This document shows, piece by piece, positions 42,071 to 52,183 of a DNA stretch of 64,000 nt (position 1 is the stretch's first letter; each line of letters starts with the position of its first letter). The position numbers were made by a program, and so were the translations under genes. The DNA is from Nitzschia sp. pyKryTriq1 (Eukaryota > Bacillariophyta > Bacillariophyceae > Bacillariales > Bacillariaceae). The stretch covers positions 1,065,001-1,129,000 of the forward strand of contig OY101122.1 in assembly GCA_956465555.1 (NCBI GenBank), given 5' to 3'. Under the pieces are notes generated by a model, which worked only from the letters and a program-made list of their open reading frames with translations, was not told where the DNA came from and ran no database searches.

Positions 42071-43051
42071 ATGAAAATGCGCGATTCTTCTTCTTGTGAA
42101 GTCGCCTACAAGACGGTATCTTTGAATATTCCGGAATTTGGTGTCCAAGTTCCCATAGCCTGCTGGTTCCCCTCAGATATTTCTGCCAGTACAACCCCCT
42201 TCAGATTACGGCCCAAATATCAACATCGAATTTCCGTCCGCCGGATTGGTGAGCTGCTTGCTGGCTGGGACTTCATCCCAGAGTTTGCATCGAGAAATTT
42301 TGCTTTCTCACCCACGACGTCCTCGGGGGCCGTTTCTAACGGTGACAATTTGCCTTTTCCATCCGGCTCTATGGTGATTATTCTGTCCCATGGTTTCCTT
42401 GGGAGTCGCTTCGACTTGTCGCATATTGCCGAAGATCTTGCTGCCAAAGGTTTTGTTTGCGTCAGCCCCGAATACCCCGAGTCTTTGGCAGCATCCTATA
42501 CCCGAAAACCAGGTTTGGATAGGACAATTGTCAACAATAAACTCTTGAAATTCATCGACAACACAATACGACCCTCGGCGTATGGAGTGGTAGGTCATTC
42601 ACTCGGTTGTGGTGCGGCTCTTCGACTCGGGGACGCATCTTGGGCGAGAGTGCTCATTGCGGGACCACCTGCGCCAGAAGATAACCCATCACCGCTCTTA
42701 TTCATTTCTTCCCTAAATGATGGACTGGTTCGATCCCGTGGCTCGTTGACGCTTCCACCTACGTATTATCGTCTGCAAGAAGGCAATATTCCAGCCAGTC
42801 TACCCAGACGAGCAGCCCTCATTTTTGACCGGTCTGATGCACCCAATCACATTTCCTATCTCTCCGAGAACGTCAACGATGCAATGTTGAGCTTTCTCTC
42901 TCCCCTTTTACCGCTGGCTCAAGTCATGTCGATACCAGTGTTGGACTTTGATAAGTATCAAGTATCTCGCGACTCAAAGCCGACGGCAGCTATCATCAAG
43001 CCTCTAATATCGGACTTTCTCTTACAGCAAATGAAATCGACGACGGATTAA
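42071..43051 (+). CDS. Alpha/beta hydrolase, PAF-acetylhydrolase-like
   Basis: From the first in-frame ATG the protein has 326 residues. The open frame extends 19 codons upstream and could be joined to a signal-peptide exon beginning at 41845. The alpha/beta hydrolase core is clear: an oxyanion strand VIILSHGFLGSRFDLSHIAE, the order LAAKGFVCVSPEYPES, and a nucleophile elbow GVVGHSLGCGAA with catalytic Ser. A strand with the likely acid follows (LLFISSLNDGLVR), and the His is in APNHISYL. The HGxxGSR strand and the PEY position resemble platelet-activating-factor acetylhydrolases and dienelactone hydrolase-like lipases. An ester or short-chain lipid substrate is inference. If the upstream exon is real, the protein enters the secretory route. 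The exact 5' end is uncertain. Confidence 0.75.
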   Translation: MKMRDSSSCEVAYKTVSLNIPEFGVQVPIACWFPSDISASTTPFRLRPKYQHRISVRRIGELLAGWDFIPEFASRNFAFSPTTSSGAVSNGDNLPFPSGSMVIILSHGFLGSRFDLSHIAEDLAAKGFVCVSPEYPESLAASYTRKPGLDRTIVNNKLLKFIDNTIRPSAYGVVGHSLGCGAALRLGDASWARVLIAGPPAPEDNPSPLLFISSLNDGLVRSRGSLTLPPTYYRLQEGNIPASLPRRAALIFDRSDAPNHISYLSENVNDAMLSFLSPLLPLAQVMSIPVLDFDKYQVSRDSKPTAAIIKPLISDFLLQQMKSTTD

Positions 43052-44135
43052 TGATGAACAAAGGAAAGATGAAGAATCCACCATGGTCGTTCTATTCTCC
43101 TACTCTACTTTTGAATATTGGAAAAGGTGACAAGCGCTTCCCCTGGTTGGACTTTCTGCTACTAGTAGAAACTTACTGCGCATAACTCTCATTAGTAGAA
43201 ACGCCTACTACTATACTAGACTAGTAGAGAGTACTCGTACTAGATCGTTGGGGTTAGAAAGCTCTATGCATACTACTCCTCTCTACTAAGTAGAGACTAG
43301 TGTGTAGTTGATTTGTGACATTTAGCTAGTAGAGATAGAGTAGTAGCAACAACTGACCTCTACTAGCACTACTACTAGATATACTGGTAGTAGAGTAGAA
43401 GTAGAGCACACGAACCAAGATCTTCTCTATTAGAGTAGCTACTCAGTAGCTACAGGCGGTAGTAGTAGTGGTGGTACTACTCTACACTCTACTACTACTA
43501 GTAGTAGTATATCGTAAAGCAGCGACAAAGTGCAGTCTAATTTAGTTGCTTTCTTGACGGTCGAGAGCAAGTAGTAGAGCACACGAACCAAGATCTTCTC
43601 TATTAGAGTAGCCACTCGTCCAGTAGCTAGTCTACAGGCGGCTTCCTTTCGAAACATCTTGAACGATCGTGTCAAAGCCTCCAATCAGTGCATTCTAAAA
43701 TGGGAATCAATTTTGCACGATTTCTGTGATTTTTCGAAGAAACCCGAAGAAAATCGAAGAAAATTGTGAAATTGATTTTCTCCACGTGGCAAGAGTGAGG
43801 TCTCGAGCTCCCTAGATACTAAATGTGATTATCTTCGTGGAAATGCTAGCAAGATTCTACTGACAAATTTGAAAAGTTGGATCGTGGAGCTCGAACTCAT
43901 TTCGCCGCCCCTGATAGGCGCACTGACCAACTGCCACCTGCGTGGTGCGAGCGCAGAATTCTATTTATCGAACGAACGGTCGGGCAAAAGCAATGATCAG
44001 ATGGATGTTGCGATGGTGATGGGGATCGTATCATGAATGAATTTATGGCACCCCGACAACATCATAAATTGCACTCTTGTGCATTCGTAAATCCACCATA
44101 TATTTTGTGTTGCTTCGCATTCGCAAGAAACCATA
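43052..44135. repeat. Intergenic region with CTACTAG arrays and a direct repeat
   Basis: From about 43150 to 43520 it is an array of CTACTAG/CTAGTAG and TAGTAGAG words. A unit beginning GTAGAGCACACGAACCAAGA occurs at 43401-43457 and again at 43575-43641, with an insertion in the second copy. An imperfect inverted repeat lies at 43706-43776. The right part should hold the ClpB promoter. No gene is supported. Confidence 0.6.
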
Positions 44136-47100
44136 ATGATGATCTTATCTCGCCACCGTTCCTCGGTTCTAGCGATGCTCATCGGAGCAGCTAGCTTGGG
44201 AACTAATCCGACGGATGCTTTTGTTCCTTCCACCCCACGAAATGTGCTGTTGTCGCCTACGACCGCCGCCGCAAAGCGAAACCTCGGTGCCCCCTTCACC
44301 CCTATGGGTACCAACGCCCGTCTTTTCCAGAAGGCTGGCGTCCAGAGACAATCGCTGGCCCTCAAGATGGCGACGGAAGATTTCGACCAAATGAAGTACA
44401 CCGAGGCAGCTTGGGCCTGCGTTGCTGGTCTCACCAAGGTTGCTGATTACTATAATTCAAACAACGTCGAGAGCTGTCACTTGCTCGATATCATGCTCAA
44501 CCCCATCAAGCACGGCGGAGGGGATGATGCTGATGCCGCCAGGCGCGCCGTCGAAAAGACACTAGTTGGAGCCGGCATCGACTCTCAACAGTTCCGAAAA
44601 GATTTGGAGGAGTTCATGTCAAAGCAGGCGCGAATCGAGTCTGGTTCCACTCAGAAGAATATGGGGCAAACTCTAGGTAGGGTTTTGGAAGCAGCCAGGC
44701 AGATAAAGGCTACCTTAAGCGACAGCTTCGTGTCGACGGAGACACTTATGCTAGCATTGGCCAAGGAGGATACTCAGTTCACGGTCAATGCCTTGAAGAA
44801 ACAAGGCGTAACATACAACGACCTGATGAAGGCTGTCAAAGATATTCGAGGAAAGTCTGGTCCTGTTATCTCGAGAGCGACTGAAAATATGTATGATGCT
44901 TTGTTGAAGTATGGAATTGACTTTACGGAGAGGGCTGAAGAAGGCAAGCTGGATCCAGTCATCGGCCGTGACGACGAAATTCGACGAGGTAATTATTTTT
45001 TCTAAAATATAGAAGGACTTGAGTGTTGCGCGGCTATGGAGTTATTTTCTAACCCATATTTTCCCCATACTTTACTTTCGACTTTCAGCCATCCAAATTT
45101 TGAGTCGACGTACCAAGAATAACCCTGTCTTGATTGGAGATCCTGGTGTTGGAAAGACTGCCATTGCTGAAGGTATCGCACAGCGAATGGTCCAGGGTGA
45201 TGTTCCCGACAGCTTGAAGGGTTGCCGTCTCATTGGCTTGGATTTGGCCGCCTTGGTGGCTGGTGCTAGCATGCGAGGTGAATTCGAAGAGCGTCTCAAG
45301 GCTGTCGTGGAAGAAGTTACAAAAAGCGAAGGAGAAATCATTTTGTTCATTGATGAAATGCACACCGTTGTCGGTGCAGGGGTAAGTACTGCTTAGCCGG
45401 TCACTCTTCTTTATTTGGCTACGATACTTGTAATTCCTAACTTTCAACGCACTCGTTTTTAACAACAAACAGGCTGCTCAAGGATCGATGGATGCCTCCA
45501 ACTTGTTGAAGCCTGCACTTGCCCGAGGCCAACTTCGTTGCATTGGTGCCACTACCATTAATGAGTATCGTAAATACATCGAGAAGGACAAAGCCTTGGA
45601 GCGTCGTTTCCAACAAGTGATGATTGATCAGCCTTCTCCGGAAGATACTGTTTCGATTTTACGTGGTTTGAAGCCTCGTTATGAAGTTCACCACGGAGTC
45701 CGTATCCGAGACGAAGCTTTGCTAGCCGCCGCAAAACTGAGTCACAGATACATCCCGGACCGATTCTTGCCAGATAAGGCAATCGATCTTGTCGACGAGG
45801 CTTGCGCAAAATTGAAGAATGAATTGACCTCAAAGCCCGAATTGTTGGATGAAATTGATCGAAGAATCATCCAGTTGGAGATGGAACGTCTTTCTCTCAA
45901 ATCAGATGTTGAAAAATCCGACGATGATTCCAAAAATGCCCAGGTCGCCGCTGAACGTTTATATATAATTGAGACTGAGCTGCACCAGCTCCGTGGTCAA
46001 TCAGAGGAACTCAACATGAGGTGGATGGCCGAGAAGGGAGGTGTTGATCGTCTCAAGGGCATTAAAGAGGAGATTGCAGAGGTGAACCTCGAGATCGAAA
46101 AGTGCGAGCGTGAATTCGATTTGAACACTGCTGCCGAGCTAAAGTACTCCAGGTTGCCTGCTCTCGAAGCAGAGCTAGCTCAACTAGAGGCTATTACCGA
46201 AGCGTCGGAGAACGAGGGCGGAGAACGCATGTTGCGAGACGAAGTTGTTGCTGATGATATTGCTAATGTCGTCGCAATCTGGACCGGCATTCCACCCAAC
46301 AAGCTTCTTGAGACGGAGAAGGATCGCATCCTTAACATGGGGGACAACCTTAAGCAGAGAGTTATTGGTCAAGACGAGGCGATCGAAGTTGTCACCGAAG
46401 CTGTTCAGCGCTCTCGTGCTGGTCTCAACGATCCTTCGAAGCCAATCGCCTCTCTCATCTTCCTCGGTCCTACGGGTGTTGGTAAAACCGAATTGTGCAA
46501 GGCTTTGAGCGAATTTATGTTTGACGACGAAGAGGCTGTAAGTGGGAAAATTTCATATTGTGTGCAACAAATACCATTTCTGGACGGAGCGAACTCACCT
46601 TGCCGTTCTACAGCTTATTCGTTTTGATATGAGTGAATACATGGAAAAGCACACCGTGTCTCGATTGTTGGGTGCCCCTCCAGGTTATGTCGGATACGAC
46701 GAAGGTGGTCAGCTCACAGATGCTGTCCGACGCAAGCCATACTCAGTCCTGTTGTTCGATGAAATGGAGAAGGCCCACCCTGACGTTTTCAACATTATGC
46801 TCCAGCTTCTCGACGACGGACGTTTGACCGACAGTAAGGGCACTCAGGTGAACTTCCGCAATACGATTGTCATCTTCACCAGCAACATTGGAAGCCAAGA
46901 AATCCTTGATCTCAAAGGAAACGACGAGGAACAAAAGGCCGAAATGCGCGCGAAGGTAACTCAGGCCATGAAGGATTCATTCCGACCGGAATTCCTCAAT
47001 CGTATTGACGAACATGTTATCTTCAACAGTCTTGGTAGGAAGGATCTCCGTGAAATTGTCAAATTGGAAATCAAGCGCCTTGAAAAACGCATGGCAGAGC

Positions 47101-47393
47101 GGGATATTACTCTGAACTTGACCGAGGATGCACTCGATTTCTTGGCCGATGTTGGATTCGATCCTGTTTACGGTGCTCGTCCCTTGAAGCGCACCATCCA
47201 ACGTGAGCTTGAAACCGTTGTGGCGAGAGGCATCCTTGGAGGAGATTATGGTGATGGTGACTCCATCCTTGTTGATATTGTGAATGAAAGACTCTCCGTG
47301 CAGAAGATCATCTCTGCCACCGTCGACGGCGACAGCACAAGCGTGACTCCTCCTGAAGTTGGTGCGACTCCAAACGCCTATTCATTCGAGTAA
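44136..47393 (+). CDS. CLPB: ClpB/Hsp100 disaggregase, plastid form
   Basis: Exons 44136-44988, 45089-45381, 45473-46537 and 46614-47393 with introns of 100, 91 and 76 nt give 996 residues. The signal peptide ends PTDA with FVPS after it, a plastid signal. The Clp N-domain (two helical repeats) spans about residues 80-230. AAA-1 has Walker A GDPGVGKT at about 302-309 and Walker [10 protein letters not shown] middle coiled coil ([20 protein letters not shown] onward, about 490-620) identifies ClpB rather than ClpC. AAA-2 has GPTGVGKT at about 714-721, the pore loop GYVGYDEGG, Walker [14 protein letters not shown] and sensor-2 GARPLKR. It is a hexameric ATPase that threads aggregated proteins for refolding, usually with DnaK, in the plastid stroma. 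No ClpP-binding loop was seen. Confidence 0.95.
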
Positions 47394-47503
47394 ACAATGC
47401 TCGAGCGCCCACGCACACTCTCACCACCAACAACTAAGAAAATGCATACCAAGTAGAAACCACGCGGAATAATACTCTAGTAGAAAATGGTAGAAATCGA
47501 TTC

Positions 47504-48625
47504 TTACTCTAGCTGTGTCAGCGAAAGACCTGCACGATTTTCTATCGCCAACTTCTTTGCAATGCCGTTCCACCCAAGTTTCATCATCCGTTGTGTATTT
47601 TTCCGTTTGACGCGGGATACATCTCGAATAGGCAAGTGACCCAGGTCCTGATTATGTATTAAATGTATGGTTGGATAAGGAGACCGATGCATAGAATTAT
47701 CGGGTAGAACTGGCCCCAACACAACATCATCACTTCCACCAATGCTGTAATTCAACCATTCAGTAGGAATATACTGTTCCTTCCCATCATCGTGAAAACG
47801 AACTTTGATTTTCCGCCGCCCAAACATTCTATTACTCGTTTCCAAAAGTGTGGCTGGGAACGTGTGTGAACTCTTCTGGAAACCGCCAATTGCTTTTGGT
47901 GATTGAACGACACTTCCGACTTGGATTTCATCTGGCAGGCCACGCCACCTCAAAAATTCGGGGTGGAAGGATACCAGGGTTACCTGTTCCAGGAGTAGCC
48001 CTAAAGCAGACTCTTTTTCTTCGTCTTCACCACAATTTTTGATGTATGGTAGAGCACATTCTTTGAAATTTCGGATGAACTGATCAAAGATTTGAAAATC
48101 GCAGTTCCAAGAAGGCACGTTTGGGCAAATCACCAATGCAGTACTGAGTGGTCTATAATTCGTGTATTTTGGACCGCAAAGCAGCCTGACTTCTGACAGA
48201 ATAAATTCCACCGCGTCATCTATCCTTTCGCTTAGGCATGTTCTGTAACTCAAACGCCGCTTCAAGTGCGATTGGATGGCCCAAGGGCAAAGACCAAGAC
48301 CGATAGGAATTGTATTTGTCCAAGACTGCACTTCCGCGGCATGGTGGTCGATTTCTTTTCGTTCCTGCTGCACTACACACTCCTGGGAGCTATCGTAGCT
48401 ATTGCTGATAGAATTTGTGCTGCAACCGGAAGAATTACCATCCTCGTCATCGTCATCGTCATGGGAGCTGTCAGTACTACTGGTACTGCTCGTGGCTGCT
48501 GCGACCAGAGCATGACTCTCACAATCTCTCTGACTCTCGTCGCTGCTGGTATCATCGCTTGCACTCACAAAGGAGGATTGCTCTGTATTCTGCATTGTGA
48601 TGATCGTCCTGAATGTGGGTCTCAT
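47504..48625 (-). CDS. DUF1415 family protein with Ser/Asp-rich N-terminus
   Basis: A 373-residue single-exon protein. The first 85 residues are disordered and acidic (SSHDDDDDEDGNSSG). The DUF1415 domain begins with WTNTIPIGLGLCPWAIQSHL at about residue 101. It continues with STALVICPNVPSWNCDFQIF, the FHPEF block, and the C-terminal block SPYPTIHLIHNQDL. In bacteria this domain is about 180 residues; here two insertions of about 40-70 residues lengthen it, one before and one after the FHPEF block. The function is unknown throughout the family. The conserved Cys in CPWA and the two late His in HLIH could bind metal, but that is only inference. It lies 110 bp from the convergent ClpB gene. Its upstream region carries two TACCGGTA palindromes. 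Confidence 0.82.
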   Translation of the reverse strand: MRPTFRTIITMQNTEQSSFVSASDDTSSDESQRDCESHALVAAATSSTSSTDSSHDDDDDEDGNSSGCSTNSISNSYDSSQECVVQQERKEIDHHAAEVQSWTNTIPIGLGLCPWAIQSHLKRRLSYRTCLSERIDDAVEFILSEVRLLCGPKYTNYRPLSTALVICPNVPSWNCDFQIFDQFIRNFKECALPYIKNCGEDEEKESALGLLLEQVTLVSFHPEFLRWRGLPDEIQVGSVVQSPKAIGGFQKSSHTFPATLLETSNRMFGRRKIKVRFHDDGKEQYIPTEWLNYSIGGSDDVVLGPVLPDNSMHRSPYPTIHLIHNQDLGHLPIRDVSRVKRKNTQRMMKLGWNGIAKKLAIENRAGLSLTQLE

Positions 48626-49157
48626 CGATGTAAAAATGAATGCGTGCCAAGATACCGGTACGAACCGGTGGAGATCGAGAGTGTCGAGTGAGAGACATAG
48701 GGAGAGATACTCGTACGCGAGATACTTGTACCTGGTAGACTACCGGTATGATACTGTACTGGTAAAGTACCGCGGTACGAGATACTGTAGACAGCGACGA
48801 TCTGGCGCTTCTGGTTCGTTTGACTCAACCGAACACCCTTGGAGCTCATAACCTCTTTCAGGCGAACGGTTGATATTCGAACAGACGAATAACTCGACAG
48901 CCGCAACAGCCGACGATCTGATCGATGATGTTGTGTGTAGTGTTCGGGCTTCGGGGAGTTGATAACAATTTTCAATTTGTGCTCTTGTCATCATCATTCT
49001 ATTATAGGACCAGACCAAGAACGAATAAAGATCTCTTATAGTTGTTCCACCTCTCATTGGCTGGATTGCAGAGCACGCATCCAGTTTGGAACGGCGACGC
49101 GAAGTTGGCAGCGTCTACAGTAGTTTTCATCCCACCATCCATCCACCCATATAATAT
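48626..49157. promoter_or_regulatory. Divergent promoter region with two TACCGGTA palindromes
   Basis: A 532-bp spacer between divergent genes. Perfect TACCGGTA lies at 48653-48660 (28 bp before the left ATG) and 48741-48748, with related GGTACGAG and GTACTGG words between. The promoter role is inferred from position. Confidence 0.45.
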
Positions 49158-50180
49158 ATGTATACTATGCAGTTCTCTCTCACGATGATGCAAAGATCCG
49201 CTGGTATTTGCCGAAGAAGATTTTCTTCCATGGCCCACTACGAATCAGCATCTTTATCCATTTCGCACGTCGTTCCACACCAGGATTTGCGGCTGACCAC
49301 CTCCTCGATGCCGCTCACCACGCGGCGTACCTTTTCCTCCACTCCGCCCAGAGCCTCATTCGTCGTCGTCGATCACTCCGAGGCCTACGAGTCGGCCATG
49401 CAAGGTCCCCATGGGAAACAGCTGGCGTTGGCACGGCTCGAAGGTGCGGGAAAGGATGATCTTGTCTTTGATCCTTTCTCGGAGGAGGAGGGTGATGAAT
49501 TGTCTGCCCTCGACTTTGAGGATCACGTTGATGACGAGGTGGAAGATGACAACGTTCTAGAGGCAGAATACGTAGAAGACGATGAGGACGATTACGAAGA
49601 TGAGGAAGAGGAAGGGGAGCTGGACTCATTGTTCAATGCAGACGGATCGTTTCGACGAAAGAAATCCGTAATTGCGACATTGAGGGCAGGTTTTCCATCC
49701 GGCGGTCAGTTTGCGGTTGTGCAACTTGGTGGAACCCAGTTCAAGGTGACTACTGATGATGTGATTGTTGTCAACCGGCTCAAGCCGGTGGAAGAGTACA
49801 AAATCGGGTCTGTGCATACCCTTACCGATGTGATGTTGGTAGGGTCTTCACACCTGACTCTTGTTGGGGTGCCTTATGTGACCGGTGCCCAAGTAGATGT
49901 AATGGTGGAGGAAATCACTCGGGATGCAAAAGTGATTGTCTTCAAGAAGCGTCGCAGAAAGAACTCTCAACGAAAGAATGGATTCCGTAGAGATGTTACT
50001 CTTTTGCGGGTCCTTGACATTCGAATGCCTGAAGAATATCGTGACCACACGCACATTGGACGAGAGATTGTTGATTCCTTGGACGAACACTTTGAGTTGC
50101 AGCAATCTTCTTTCAATAAAGAAACCCAAACGATGGCAGGCGAAGGCATACAAAAGCTTCAATCCGAGAACGCAATATGA
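49158..50180 (+). CDS. Mitochondrial ribosomal protein bL21m
   Basis: A 340-residue single-exon protein. The bL21 domain lies at about residues 183-293: FAVVQLGGTQFKVTTDDVIV, then LVGSSHLTLVGVPYV, then the basic hairpin IVFKKRRRKNSQRKNGFRRD, ending TLLRVLDI. This is the family's 23S rRNA-binding barrel and tail. The N-terminus (MQRSAGICRRRFSSMA and later TTRRTFSSTPPRA) is rich in Arg and Ser without acids, a mitochondrial presequence, and there is no plastid signal. An unusual acidic run (about residues 107-153, with YVEDDEDDYEDEEEEGE) separates the presequence from the domain. A C-terminal extension of about 45 residues follows. Bacterial L21 is about 103 residues, so both extensions are additions. 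Confidence 0.88.
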   Translation: MYTMQFSLTMMQRSAGICRRRFSSMAHYESASLSISHVVPHQDLRLTTSSMPLTTRRTFSSTPPRASFVVVDHSEAYESAMQGPHGKQLALARLEGAGKDDLVFDPFSEEEGDELSALDFEDHVDDEVEDDNVLEAEYVEDDEDDYEDEEEEGELDSLFNADGSFRRKKSVIATLRAGFPSGGQFAVVQLGGTQFKVTTDDVIVVNRLKPVEEYKIGSVHTLTDVMLVGSSHLTLVGVPYVTGAQVDVMVEEITRDAKVIVFKKRRRKNSQRKNGFRRDVTLLRVLDIRMPEEYRDHTHIGREIVDSLDEHFELQQSSFNKETQTMAGEGIQKLQSENAI

Positions 50181-50557
50181 GCAGAATAATTCGAATTTTA
50201 AAAGAATAGGAATAAATCAACCTCACAGCGTGGTATTGAGGCACAAATCTATAACGAACTCCGCCTCGATAGTACATATTATCAAACAAGGGTCTACAGC
50301 TGACATCCTGGGATTGCGAGAACCAAAGCTACAGTTTTAGTATGTTGAGTACAGTAGCTGTGATGAGAAAAATGAGCCAGCCGCACACATTGTAGCGGGC
50401 TCAGCACCGCCTCAAATGATATATTCGTTATTGCCATCTTCAAAATTCCTGGTAGGCGGACCGAAATGCAAAACCATTCTTTGTAACCAACATTTACCCC
50501 TAAGTAGCTACGTACGTATTCAGAGAATTATTTGATCTGCCGAAGCCAAAATCGCGC
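50181..50557. other. Convergent intergenic region, no gene seen
   Basis: A 377-bp spacer between the converging bL21m and SKP1 genes. Only a short frame reads through it, continuing from shadows of the upstream gene. Confidence 0.45.
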
Positions 50558-51270
50558 TTACGAATCTTCAAAGATCCACTTGTGGTCTTCGCGAGCCTGG
50601 GCCTCTTCCTCCGGTGTCAATTCGGGGAGACGAAGGATTTGTCGAATCTAACACAGAAAACAAAGTGAGATGTTGGCCTTGAATCATAATTCTCCTTCTA
50701 CTTCACCTTCCCTCTCAAATAATCTCTTTACTCACCTCTTCAGCGTTCTTGCCAGTCAGTTGGAAAGTAACTTTGAGGCAGGTAAGATCGAGCAAAGGTT
50801 TGATGCCCATGAAATTGGCTGCTGTCAACAAATCAAAAAGCATGTCGCGGTCCAAATTCTCATCTGACACAAAGTTTTGGTACCACTCTTGATCCATAAC
50901 CTGACAACAAGAACATAAGTTAGTCGCCAGATGCGAGGGGAATCGTCACATTAGCGACGTCGGCAATGACGAGTCGTGCCGGCCAAAGTTTGGCGGCGGC
51001 AAACCTTCTCACCTCGTTGAAAGTGGATCCGCCAAGGGGCGTCGGGATCTCCTTCATCTTTTCTACGGCATAGTGCTTCATGAAGTCAACAACCTTCCCT
51101 AGGCATTCGGGACCGACTCTTGCGATGACGATCTCGGCCTCTTCGTCGTCGTTCTCGTCCGTCGCGTCTAGGATTAACTGCGCGATTTTGCCTTCCTTTG
51201 CGGTGATCTCGAAGACCGTGTCGTCCTTCGACATCAGGCGGATCTTCTTGTTTCCTTCGTCAACGTCCAT
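50558..51270 (-). CDS. SKP1: SKP1, SCF ubiquitin ligase adaptor
   Basis: Exons 51013-51270, 50736-50900 and 50558-50647 with introns of 112 and 88 nt give 170 residues, the usual SKP1 size. The BTB/POZ fold occupies exon 1: KKIRLMSKDDTVFEITAKEG, then CLGKVVDFMKHYA. The F-box binding tail follows: DQEWYQNFVSDENLDRDML, then FDLLTAANFMGIKPLLDLTC, and the last exon IRQILRLPELTPEEEAQARE and DHKWIFED. The WxxxF and ANFMxIKPLLDLTC blocks are SKP1 hallmarks. All three exons are in phase 0. It links F-box substrate receptors to cullin-1. The start at MDVDEGNKK is preferred; the frame extends upstream but resembles nothing there. Confidence 0.93.
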
Positions 51271-52183
51271 AGTAGCTGGGTGTGATAGAAGATGTGATAG
51301 ATTCGAGCTTGTGAAAAGAACCGAGGGTAGCTTGGCAATGTTGGAGCGCCTGTTTTGAATTGAAGTCAGGGATGAATGACAGCAAACGCAATGGGTGGGT
51401 CTTTCGGAAACGGGACGCGGATGAAGAAAGTATCGATGTCCGCCGTCCGCCCTGAAAAAGTCTCGCGGAATAAGCATACCACGGCACGGCGCCGCGTGGG
51501 CGGGTTTTGCGATGTTCCCTCCAACGCCGCTATGATACTGTACTGTAAGTACAGCGCAACGGTTCGCGCATTCATTCACCGTCCTAGTAGAATTTCTACA
51601 GTATGTACGTCCTCGTAGAATTTCTTTAGGACAGCACGAGTGAGTAATACGTTAGATCATGACGCGCCGGCCGGGTCTCGCGTCGAGCAAGGACGGACTT
51701 GCATTCGTCTCGAGTCCTTGTGGTCGTCTATGTACTCGCGGTCTCATAATCTATCCATACCATACTTCACTGTTCTATCGTACGAGTACAGGGTACTCTC
51801 GACAGACTACACGTATAGCTCAACGAGATCGAGAGAGATTATTAATACTACGACCGGTAGAGAGCTATCAGACGGAGTGGATCAATCCCGGGATATTCTC
51901 TCTCTCTCTCTGCTCTAAAAGAGCTGAGAAACCAAAATAGTGCTACGAACAAAGTGGAGTTTGCTACGGCGCTAAAGCTTTAGCAGGATCACCAGCAAAG
52001 GTGAAGAAATATCACATACATACGTTTTAACAACTGCACTGCTGTAAGCGCATACGTGTATATTTAGGTGAAAAAAGAAACACCCATGAACCATGAACCC
52101 GAGCAGGGAAAAGAGTCCTGGAGGACAGTTGTTTCATTCTGACAACAGTTTCGGTCCACATGCTAGCCACTCGCATCAGACAT
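51271..52183. other. Intergenic region with a CT run, no gene supported
   Basis: A 913-bp spacer. A CT dinucleotide run lies at about 51895-51911. A CTCGTAGAATTTCT word occurs twice around 51585-51628. No gene is recognised. Confidence 0.45.

Noticed and set aside
49315-49629. A 104-codon Pro/Arg/His-rich minus-strand frame
   Set aside because: It is the antisense shadow of the acidic tract of bL21m.
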